NCBI GenBank assembly: GCA_023150535.1
Contig: JAKLKS010000015.1
Location: 1-33,010 of the forward strand
Direction: 5' to 3'
Length of the DNA stretch: 33,010 bases
Source of the DNA: Planctomycetota bacterium
GTDB taxonomy: Bacteria > Planctomycetota > JAJSAM01 > JAKLKS01
Position numbers and translations under genes: made by a program
Part shown: piece by piece, positions 15,195 through 21,777 of the stretch
How the letters are laid out: every line of letters starts with the position of its first letter
How positions within the stretch are numbered: the first letter of the stretch is position 1
Notes under the pieces: generated by a model
Databases searched by the model: none
What the model was told of the DNA's origin: nothing
Seen by the model: the letters and a program-made list of their open reading frames with translations, nothing else

Positions 15195-16216
15195 CCGAGG
15201 AGCCCCTCGACGATGTCGGCCAGGCGGTGGCCGTCGGTCCGGGCGTTGGCGGCGGGGACCTTGAGCTCCCGCTGGATGTAGCCGGAGCCCACGGTGTTGT
15301 CCGTGGCCGGCCCCGCGAAGACGTCGATGCGGAGGTCCATCTCCTTCATCACCGCCACGGCCCCCCAGGCGGCCACGAGGTCGTTGGCGCACATGACGTG
15401 GGCCCGCGCGGCGGCGCGGATCTCGGGGTCCTTCAGGATCCCGGCCACGCCGTAGCCGCCGATGATCCCGTCCCCGAGCTCCACGACGATGACGTCGGGC
15501 TTCCTCGCCGCCAGCGCCGCCAGGAGCCCCTTCATCACCGAGGGGAGGTCCGGCGTGTCCACGGTGGAGGGGAGCCCCGCGTCCTGGAAGGAGAGCCCGT
15601 CCCGCGCGCCGTGGTCGATCATGTTCAGGAGGTCGCGCATGCAGGCGACCCCCGTGGCCTTGAGGGCCGCGCAGCGCCAGCCCCTCTGGGCGAGCTTCTG
15701 GATGATCTCGCAGGCGGCCTGGGTCTTGCCCGCCGCCATGCAGGTCCCCTCGACGATGACGAGGGGGGGGAAGTCGGGGATGCCGGCCAGGGAGGCGCGG
15801 GGCGGGATCGCCCCCTCCTCGATGTTGAGCGGCCTCCCATCCCTGACCGCCATGCCCAGCACCTCGACCTGGAGCGGCGTGCCGAGGTCCTTGTTCCCGG
15901 AGACGCAGACGCCGATGACGCCGCCGAGGTTGAGGATCTGGAGGCGGTCCCCGACCGCGATGGTCTCGGGGAGGTCGCCCACGAACCCCTTGAGGGCCCT
16001 CCGCTTCCCGAGCACCCCGGCGATGACGTCCTCGCGCCCGATGTGGGCCATGCGGCCGGTGTCGAGCTCCAGCTTGTCGTAGACGGACTTCTCCTGGAGC
16101 GCCTTCACGACGATCACGTTCCCCGCCCGGACCTCGATGCGGTCGGAGATCTCGATCTCCTTCCCGAGCTTCAGCGTGGCCGTGGACGACGCGACCTTGT
16201 CGACGCGGACGATCAC
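15191..16216 (-). CDS. P-loop protein related to DUF1611/BioD-like family in the arginine operon; candidate N-acylglutamate synthase
   Basis: 341 residues from GTG at 16216, overlapping argG (GTGA) and argC (TTGA). Residues 1-145 form a beta-rich domain I do not recognise (VRVDKVASSTATLKLGKEIE ... GDRLQILNLGGVIGVCVSG). Residues 152-341 are a P-loop domain with GTCMAAGKT at 157-165. The five-residue spacing before GK is that of DUF1611 (GTDCxxGK), and ALKATG follows as in that family. VIVVELGDGIIGGYGV and HVMCANDLVAAWGAV complete the fold. A DUF1611 protein, DgcN, has been reported as a D-glutamate N-acetyltransferase. Since no ArgA, ArgJ or GNAT gene is present in this otherwise complete operon, I infer it may acylate L-glutamate. 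It could instead be a regulator or ATPase. Confidence 0.6.
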   Translation of the reverse strand: MIVRVDKVASSTATLKLGKEIEISDRIEVRAGNVIVVKALQEKSVYDKLELDTGRMAHIGREDVIAGVLGKRRALKGFVGDLPETIAVGDRLQILNLGGVIGVCVSGNKDLGTPLQVEVLGMAVRDGRPLNIEEGAIPPRASLAGIPDFPPLVIVEGTCMAAGKTQAACEIIQKLAQRGWRCAALKATGVACMRDLLNMIDHGARDGLSFQDAGLPSTVDTPDLPSVMKGLLAALAARKPDVIVVELGDGIIGGYGVAGILKDPEIRAAARAHVMCANDLVAAWGAVAVMKEMDLRIDVFAGPATDNTVGSGYIQRELKVPAANARTDGHRLADIVEGLLG

Positions 16217-17454
16217 CGGACCTGTCCCTCCCCGGCCTCCCGGGCGCGACGCGCCCGGAGCCGCTCGGCCAGCACCCCCTGGAACCCGTGGAGCCGGGAG
16301 AAGCCCGCGGCCTCCGCACCGGTCCAGGCCTTCGCGCCCTCGCCGTAGGTCGCGCCCGCGGAGGCGAGCAGCGAATCGGGGCTCCGCACGCCGACGACCT
16401 GCGAGGAGCCGCGGTGCAACCGCACCCGCACCTCGCCGTTCACCCGCTCCTGGGAGGAATCGAGGAAGGCCTCGCAGTCCCGCAGGACGGGGTCGAACCA
16501 GAGGCCCTCGTGGAGGGCCCCGCCGTAGTACTCCCCGACGGCCCCCTTCCACTCCTGCTGGGCCTTCGTGAGGACGAGCTTCTCGAGCTCCCGGTGGGCG
16601 CCGATGATCACGATCGGGGCGGGGGCCTCGAAGGCGATGCGGCCCTTGATGCCGAGGATGGTGTCGCCGAGGTGGATCCCGCGGCCGACGCCGTGGGCCC
16701 CCGCCCTCCTCCCGAGCTCCGCGAGGAGGTCGAGGGGGTCCAGCGCCCTCCCGTCCAGCGAGACGGGGAGGCCCTTCGCGAACCCGAGGACGATCTCCTC
16801 CGCCTCCGCGGGGGCCTTCTCCGGGTCGACGGTGGTCGGCCATGCCTCGGGGGGGAGCGTCCTCCAGGGGTCGTGGGTCTCGCCGCCTCCGATGGTGACG
16901 CCCCAGAGGCCGGCGTTCACGGAGTACCTCCGGGTGGAGCGGTCCACGGCCTGGCCCCGCTTCTCGAGCCAGTCGGCCTCCTGGTCCCTCGACCAGCCGA
17001 GGTCCCGGATGGGGGTGAGGACCCGCACGCCGGGGGGCAGGAGGGCCAGGAGCGCGGTGTCGAACCGGACCTGGTCGTTGCCGGCCCCGGTGGACCCGTG
17101 GCAGACGGCGGCGGCCCCCTCCTCGACGGCGACGCGGGCGACCTCCTCCGCCTGGACGATGCGCTCCGCCCCGACCGACAGGGGGTAGACGCCGCCGCGG
17201 AGGCAGTTGCCCTTGACGATGTAGGTGCAGAAGCGGTCCCAGACGCGGCGGCGGCCGTCGACGAACTCGTGGCGGACGGCGCCGACGGCCGCCGCGCGGG
17301 CGGCGATGCGCTCCCTCTCGGCGGGGGTGAAGCCGCCGGTGTCCACCGTCACGGTGATCACGTCGGCGCCCTCGGTCTCGCGGAGCCAGAGGGCGCAGAA
17401 GGTGGTGTCGAGCCCGCCGGAGAAGGCGAGGACGATGCGTGGGCGCTGGTTCAA
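16213..17454 (-). CDS. argG: Argininosuccinate synthase
   Basis: 413 residues. Joins citrulline and aspartate with ATP. The TTG at 17454 gives MNQRPRIVLAFSGGLDT, placing the PP-loop (SGGLDT, residues 12-17) at the normal distance from the N-terminus. No ribosome binding site is obvious. Further family motifs are HGSTGAGNDQVRFD (citrulline/aspartate contacts), VNAGLWGVTIGGGETHDPWR and GRGIHLGDTILGIKGRIAFE. Length is normal. First gene of the operon, with a predicted promoter at 17575-17603 and a roughly 110-base leader. Confidence 0.95.
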   Translation of the reverse strand: MNQRPRIVLAFSGGLDTTFCALWLRETEGADVITVTVDTGGFTPAERERIAARAAAVGAVRHEFVDGRRRVWDRFCTYIVKGNCLRGGVYPLSVGAERIVQAEEVARVAVEEGAAAVCHGSTGAGNDQVRFDTALLALLPPGVRVLTPIRDLGWSRDQEADWLEKRGQAVDRSTRRYSVNAGLWGVTIGGGETHDPWRTLPPEAWPTTVDPEKAPAEAEEIVLGFAKGLPVSLDGRALDPLDLLAELGRRAGAHGVGRGIHLGDTILGIKGRIAFEAPAPIVIIGAHRELEKLVLTKAQQEWKGAVGEYYGGALHEGLWFDPVLRDCEAFLDSSQERVNGEVRVRLHRGSSQVVGVRSPDSLLASAGATYGEGAKAWTGAEAAGFSRLHGFQGVLAERLRARRAREAGEGQVR

Positions 17455-17470
17455 CTTCGGAATCCCCGGC

Positions 17471-17534
17471 GGCGGTGGCCGCCCTGCGGGTCCGGGCCCG
17501 CGTTCCGACGGGCGCGGCCCGGAAGCCCGCGCCC
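17471..17534 (-). promoter_or_regulatory. Three tandem hairpins in the arginine operon leader
   Basis: Between the predicted transcription start (about 17568) and argG lie three perfect stems: GGGCGCGG at 17510-17517 with 17527-17534; GCGGG/CCCGC at 17486-17490 and 17497-17501; GGCGG/CCGCC at 17471-17475 and 17479-17483. A stack of this kind could act as an attenuator or a 5' stabiliser. No T-run follows, and I do not recognise a riboswitch class. Confidence 0.4.
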
Positions 17535-17574
17535 TTCCCCCCCTCCCGTGCGCCGCGATTCGGGGAAAGGATCC

Positions 17575-17603
17575 AGAATGCGATTCGCCGGAGTCGGGCG
17601 CAA
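17575..17603 (-). promoter_or_regulatory. Promoter and possible operator of the arginine operon
   Basis: On the minus strand TTGCGC (17603-17598), 17 bases, CATTCT (17580-17575). The -10 is flanked by two direct copies of GCGATTCG (17555-17562 and 17580-17587), and GAAT-GCG-ATTC (17576-17586) is an inverted repeat vaguely like an ArgR half-site pair, with the wrong spacing. A repressor site here would fit arginine control. This is inference. Confidence 0.4.
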
Positions 17604-17679
17604 GGATTCCTCCGGGGATCGGGGGGCGGAGGCGCCGGGGGGCGGCGGAGGGGGCGCGGGGTCCCGCCCGGGCAACCCG

Positions 17680-17708
17680 TTGACCCGCCGGGGGGCCCGG
17701 GGTAGCGT
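17680..17708 (+). promoter_or_regulatory. Sigma70-like promoter of the PP2C gene
   Basis: TTGACC (17680-17685), 17-base spacer, TAGCGT (17703-17708). The start would fall near 17715, leaving a leader of about 24 bases that contains GGAGG at 17726-17730. Confidence 0.55.
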
Positions 17709-17738
17709 GAAGGGGTTCCGCCCCTGGAGGGCTCCGCC

Positions 17739-18593
17739 ATCCGCATCGTCTGCGCCGGGAAGACGGACGTCGGCCGGAAGCGCCAGCTGAACGAGGACTC
17801 CTTCTACCACTCGGAGAAGGACGGGTTCTGCGTCCTCGCCGACGGGATGGGGGGGCGGGACTTCGGGGAGGTGGCGTCCTCGCTCTGCGTCTCCTCCTTC
17901 AACACCCACTTCAAGAAGCACTTCCCCGAGACCTTCCGCGGGCGGAAGCGGGGGGCCGACGGGCTCCTCGAGGACCTCCTCCGGGTGCTCTTCGACGGCT
18001 GGGTGCGGGAGGTCAACAACCAGGTCTACCACTTCGGGATGGTGGACGCCCGCTACCGGGAGATGGGGACGACGCTCGCCTTCCTCTACCACCAGGAGGA
18101 CCTGGCGGCGACGGTGCACGTGGGGGACTCGCGCATCTACCGCTGGCGGCGCGGGGAGATGCGGCAGATCACCGAGGACCACTCCTTCATCAACAGCCAG
18201 CTCAAGGCGAAGCTCATCACGCCCGAGGAGGCGGCCCGCTCGTCGCACAAGAACATCATCACGCGGGCCATCGGGACCCGGCAGGCGGTGAAGCCGGAGG
18301 TGCGGTTCCACGAGGCGCAGGCGGGGGACGTCTACCTCCTCTGCTCCGACGGGCTGTCCGACCTCGTCTCCTCCGACGACATGGGGCAGGCGGTGGCCCG
18401 CAACGGGGGGGACCTCGCGAGGACGGTCGAGGAGCTCATCGACCTCGCCAACGAGCGCGGCGGGAAGGACAACATCACCGTCGTGCTCGCGCGGGTGGAG
18501 GCCGGCGAGCCGCCGCGGAACGGCTCCCCGTCGAACGGGAACGGCCACGGGAACGGCCACATCGGCGACGCCCCCGCCCCCGGCGCGAAGTAG
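17739..18593 (+). CDS. PP2C-type Ser/Thr protein phosphatase with apparent ATC start
   Basis: 284 residues if started at ATC 17739. Dephosphorylates Ser/Thr phosphoproteins with two metal ions, usually opposing Hanks-type kinases. Metal-site motifs: KTDVGRKRQLNEDSF, VLADGMGG, GDSRIYRWRRGEMRQITEDH, LLCSDGLSDLV and GGKDNITVVLAR. The first ATG in frame (17847) lies inside DGMGG and would delete two metal ligands. An in-frame TAG at 17703 limits how far upstream the start can be, and no ATG, GTG or TTG lies between. ATC at 17739 sits eight bases after GGAGG and yields (M)RIVCAGKTDVG, the usual N-terminus. CTG at 17724 is the alternative. The tail is Asn/Gly/His-rich (NGNGHGNGH). Confidence 0.88.
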   Translation: MRIVCAGKTDVGRKRQLNEDSFYHSEKDGFCVLADGMGGRDFGEVASSLCVSSFNTHFKKHFPETFRGRKRGADGLLEDLLRVLFDGWVREVNNQVYHFGMVDARYREMGTTLAFLYHQEDLAATVHVGDSRIYRWRRGEMRQITEDHSFINSQLKAKLITPEEAARSSHKNIITRAIGTRQAVKPEVRFHEAQAGDVYLLCSDGLSDLVSSDDMGQAVARNGGDLARTVEELIDLANERGGKDNITVVLARVEAGEPPRNGSPSNGNGHGNGHIGDAPAPGAK

Positions 18594-18639
18594 GGGAGGG
18601 GCTCCGGCTCCGCGGTCCCCGCCGCGCGGCCACCCGCCC

Positions 18640-20307
18640 CTAGTCGTCCACGGCCCCCCCGGCGAACCGCCTCCCGGCCGCCTCCGGATCGCGGAGGTCG
18701 CGCGCGACGGCGACGAGGGCGAGGAGGAAGGCCGCCGCCCCCCCGAGTAGGAGCGCGAGGGGCGCGTCGAGGAACCAGAGCACGACCCAGGCCGCGGAGA
18801 ATCCCAGGGTGGCCTTTCCGCCGGCGGTGGAGGAGTCCTTGTTGAGCCAGGGGACGGCGGGTCCCTGGCGGCAGGCGAGGAAGGCGGTGAGTGCGAGCAG
18901 TCCTCCGGTCCGTGCCTCCAGGGGGACCCCCTCCCAGGGAAGGAGAAGGAGGACGGAGCCGCCGAGGGCCGCTGGGAGAACGGCCAGGAACAGTCCCCAG
19001 CGGAGGTTGTATCGGGCGAGGTCCGCGTAGTCGGCACCGAGCAGGTGCAGCCGGCGGCTCGCCGGGAGGGCGAGGGGGGAGGGGACGACCATGGCGAAGA
19101 CCCCGGCCATCCAGAGGGCGGGCAGTCCGTAGTACCACTCCATCCCGCCGGCCGCCGAGGCCGCCCCGACCGCGATGAAACCGCAGGCGACGCCGCGGAA
19201 CTCCCAGAGGAGTTTCGGGAGGAAGACGAGCCGGGGGTGCTGGAGGAGCCGCCAGCGGCCCCGGTAGAGGGACCACGCGGTGCGGAGGAGGCCGCCGCCG
19301 GGGTAGACGGGAAGGAGGGGGGACCGTTTCGCTCCGCCGGAGGAGGCTGCGCGGGCGGGGGTTTCCGCGAGGGTGGGCTCCGCCCCGAGATCGATCGAGG
19401 GAAGGAGATGGAGCGTGTGCAGGGCGGCGACCACCGTCCCGGACACGAGGAGGATGAGGGGGCCGACCTCGAACACCCAATGGCGGGGGGTCTCGCCGCG
19501 AAGGACCACGAATCGCGCGCCCATGATGAGGGCCGCCTGCGCGGCCACGGCGGCGATAGGGAGGAGGCCGACGAGGAGGGAGCCGAGGCGCCCGAGCCTC
19601 CGGCGCAGGGTGGACTTTCCCCCGGGGAGGTGGAGGAGGCGGCGGAGGGAGGGGAGTCCCAGGAGGAGAATGACCGATCCGAACGCGGCGAGAAGGCCGG
19701 AGGCGAGGAGCGCCTCGGAGGTGCGTCTGTAGAGGAGGAGGGCCCCGGCGCCCGCGAAGAACGCCGCCGCCACGGAGAGTGCGATCAGGGGGACCAGGGG
19801 GCTCACCCCCCCGAAGGCGCGGGAGGCGACCGAGATCCACCCCACGAGCGCTGTCAGCAGGAAGGGGGAGAGAAGGAAGGAGAGAGCCACGGGCCAACAG
19901 AGCGACTCTGGCCGCGGGGTCTCGCGAAGGCCGAGCAGGAGGGCGTAGAGGACCGTGCAGATCCCGAGCCAGAGGAGGGCGGGGAACCGCAGGGACCAGC
20001 GCCCCACCATCCAGGATCTTCGTGAGGGGAGGAGAAGTGCTTCCCACTCCGTGGGGATCCCCGGGGCGAAGAGTCTTCCTCCGGTCATGAGCCACCACCA
20101 TGGGAGGAGGGCCGCCCAGATCTCCAGGGAGTCCCTGAACTCCGTGGCCAGCGCGATACCCGCGTAGAGCGGCAACAGCAGGGGGAGGACCACCTCCCAC
20201 CACCCCGGCAGCGCCGCCTCCGCCCGGGTCTGCGGCGAGCCCGCGTCGAGCCGCCGGATCCACGCCCGGCACTCCGCGACCTCCGACCGGAAGACGGCGA
20301 GGCTCAC
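18640..20307 (-). CDS. Polytopic membrane protein of an ABC operon
   Basis: 555 residues from GTG at 20307, in GTGA overlap with the ATPase gene. After a short N-terminal soluble stretch come roughly 12-14 hydrophobic segments, for example VVLPLLLPLYAGIALATEF, ALLWLGICTVLYALLLGL, LIALSVAAAFFAGAGALLLY and FLDAPLALLLGGAAAFLLAL. There is a soluble Ala/Ser/Lys-rich loop near the middle (GAEPTLAETPARAASSGGAK). I do not recognise a specific family. By position it is the membrane partner of the ATPase encoded before it, as in the GntR/YtrA-type ABC operons of Gram-positives. Substrate unknown; cell-envelope stress or antibiotic export is plausible. It converges on the PP2C gene with 46 bases between the stops. 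Confidence 0.7.
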   Translation of the reverse strand: MSLAVFRSEVAECRAWIRRLDAGSPQTRAEAALPGWWEVVLPLLLPLYAGIALATEFRDSLEIWAALLPWWWLMTGGRLFAPGIPTEWEALLLPSRRSWMVGRWSLRFPALLWLGICTVLYALLLGLRETPRPESLCWPVALSFLLSPFLLTALVGWISVASRAFGGVSPLVPLIALSVAAAFFAGAGALLLYRRTSEALLASGLLAAFGSVILLLGLPSLRRLLHLPGGKSTLRRRLGRLGSLLVGLLPIAAVAAQAALIMGARFVVLRGETPRHWVFEVGPLILLVSGTVVAALHTLHLLPSIDLGAEPTLAETPARAASSGGAKRSPLLPVYPGGGLLRTAWSLYRGRWRLLQHPRLVFLPKLLWEFRGVACGFIAVGAASAAGGMEWYYGLPALWMAGVFAMVVPSPLALPASRRLHLLGADYADLARYNLRWGLFLAVLPAALGGSVLLLLPWEGVPLEARTGGLLALTAFLACRQGPAVPWLNKDSSTAGGKATLGFSAAWVVLWFLDAPLALLLGGAAAFLLALVAVARDLRDPEAAGRRFAGGAVDD

Positions 20308-21242
20308 GACGCCCCGCCCCCCGCCGCCGCCGCGTCCGCCGCCTCCTCCTCGCCCGTCTCCCCCGTCAACTCCACGAAGGCCGCCTCCAGGTTCATCGCC
20401 TCCGCCTCCACCCGCCCGCACCGCGCCGCCAGCGCCTCCTCGAGCCCCGCCGACCAGGCCTGCGTCACCACCGTCACCGTCCGCCCCTCCACCGTCCGCG
20501 ACACCTCCCCCGGCACCACCACCGCCCCCGGATCCACCCCCGGCCGCAGTTCCACCGCCACCCGCCGCATCCGCCCCTTCAGCGCGTCGATGTCGTCCAT
20601 CACCCGGGCCTCCCCCCGCACCAGGATCGCCACCCGGTCCGCCACCCGCTCCACGTCCGTCAGGATGTGGCTCGTGAAGAGCACCGTCCGCCCCCGCTCC
20701 CGCGCCTCCTCGAGGAGCGCCAGCAGGAACTCCCGCCGCACCCGCGCGTCCACCCCGAGCCAGGGGTCGTCCAGCACCAGCACCTCCGGGTCGGGCGCCA
20801 GCACCAGGAACAGCTCCGCCCGCCGCCGCTCCCCGAAGGACATCCCGTCGAGCGGCCGGTCGAGCGCCACCTTCATCCGCCGCGCCAGCGCCTCCACCCG
20901 CGGACCGTCCCACCGCTCGTGGAGCGACGCGATCATCCGCAGGAGGTCCGGCACCGCGAGGTCCCCCCAGGGGAAGGGGGCCTCGGAGAGGTAGCCGATG
21001 CGCCGCCGGACCTCCCGCGGGAGCGAGCGGGAATCCCCGCCCAGCACCCGGCACTCCCCCTCGTCGGGGACGAGGAGCCCGAGCAGGCACTTGAGCGTCG
21101 TCGTCTTCCCCGACCCGTTGGGCCCCACGAGCCCGAGCACCGAGCCCCTCTCCAGGGAGAAGGAGAGCCCGCGCACCGCCTCCGTCCCCCCGAGGGACTT
21201 CCGGAGCCCCCGCACCTCCACCACCGGTTCCCCGCCGCTCAA
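20304..21242 (-). CDS. ABC transporter ATPase with degenerate signature
   Basis: 312 residues from TTG 21242, which makes a TTGA overlap with the GntR stop. ATG at 21278 (12 residues longer) is the alternative. The Walker A GPNGSGKTTT and Q-loop-region segment YLSEAPFPWGDL are present. The signature is MSFGERRR instead of LSGGQ. Walker B reads VLVLDDPWLGVD, with Asp where the catalytic Glu normally sits. The H-loop FTSHIL is intact. The last 80 residues are an accessory regulatory region. It may hydrolyse slowly or act as a conformational switch. It is the middle gene of a GntR-ATPase-membrane operon. Confidence 0.88.
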   Translation of the reverse strand: MSGGEPVVEVRGLRKSLGGTEAVRGLSFSLERGSVLGLVGPNGSGKTTTLKCLLGLLVPDEGECRVLGGDSRSLPREVRRRIGYLSEAPFPWGDLAVPDLLRMIASLHERWDGPRVEALARRMKVALDRPLDGMSFGERRRAELFLVLAPDPEVLVLDDPWLGVDARVRREFLLALLEEARERGRTVLFTSHILTDVERVADRVAILVRGEARVMDDIDALKGRMRRVAVELRPGVDPGAVVVPGEVSRTVEGRTVTVVTQAWSAGLEEALAARCGRVEAEAMNLEAAFVELTGETGEEEAADAAAAGGGAS

Positions 21243-21637
21243 GGTCGCACCCTCCGGGCGCCGAGCGCCCTCCGCCACTCCTCGAGGAGCACCGCCTCCG
21301 CCCGCTCCGCGTCCACCCCCGAGCCCGCCAGGTCCTCGGCCAGCCGCTCGAGGTGGGCCCGCACCAGGGCCCGGAACTCCGCGGGGGAGAGCAGGCGGAC
21401 CCGCTCCGTCACGAAGGTCCCGACCCCGTGGCGCGTCTCCAGGATCCCCGCCGCCTCCAGCTCCGCCAGCGCCCGCCGCACCGTGTGGAAGTTCACCCCG
21501 AGGGAGGCCGCCAGCTCGCGGGAGCCGGGGAGCCGCTCGCCGGGGGAGAGCCTCCCGGAGGAGACGGCGAGCCGGAGCCCGCGGGCGATCTGGACCGCCA
21601 GGGGGACGCCGCTGTTGGGGTCGATGCGCAGGTGCAC
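21239..21637 (-). CDS. GntR-family regulator, YtrA type
   Basis: 132 residues from GTG 21637. Residues 1-70 are the GntR winged helix: GVPLAVQIARGLRLAVSSGR, then GERLPGSRELAASLGVNFHT (recognition helix) and ILETRHGVGTFVTE (wing). A short helical C-terminal tail of about 60 residues, with no ligand domain, is the hallmark of the YtrA subfamily, whose members repress adjacent ABC operons. It is the first gene of the operon, so autoregulation is likely through the AT-rich palindrome at 21645-21660. Confidence 0.9.
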   Translation of the reverse strand: MHLRIDPNSGVPLAVQIARGLRLAVSSGRLSPGERLPGSRELAASLGVNFHTVRRALAELEAAGILETRHGVGTFVTERVRLLSPAEFRALVRAHLERLAEDLAGSGVDAERAEAVLLEEWRRALGARRVRP

Positions 21638-21644
21638 GGGGGTA

Positions 21645-21660
21645 GTGTTATAGAACAGTA
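21645..21660 (-). promoter_or_regulatory. AT-rich operator/promoter of the GntR-ABC operon
   Basis: TGTT-ATAG-AACA (21646-21657) is a perfect inverted repeat within a 16-base near-palindrome. A minus-strand -10, TATAAC (21652-21647), lies inside it, only nine bases from the GTG, so the transcript would be nearly leaderless and a bound repressor would block the promoter. Only 12 of the 30 bases at 21641-21670 are G or C, in a genome region otherwise far richer. A second half-site pair, GAACAG/CTGTCC, overlaps it. The rest of the 140-base gap to the next gene holds a -10-like TACACT at 21765-21770. Confidence 0.55.
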
Positions 21661-21777
21661 GAACTCTGTCCAGGGAATCCCGGGGGCCGATCCCCCGCGC
21701 CTCCCGCGCCTCCCCCGCGCCCCCCTCCGCCCGGCCCTTTCGGGGCCGCGATCCCGGCCGGGGCTACACTCCCGCCC

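Noticed and set aside
17510-17534. Rho-independent terminator in front of argG
   Set aside because: The stem is GC-only and no T-run follows in the reading direction; kept only as a leader hairpin.
17847-18593. PP2C gene starting at its first ATG
   Set aside because: It would remove the NEDSF motif and the first Asp of DGMGG, which bind the catalytic metals.
21243-21278. ATG 21278 as start of the ABC ATPase
   Set aside because: It gives a 40-base overlap with gntR and a poorly conserved lead. TTG 21242 gives the TTGA overlap used elsewhere. Kept as an alternative.
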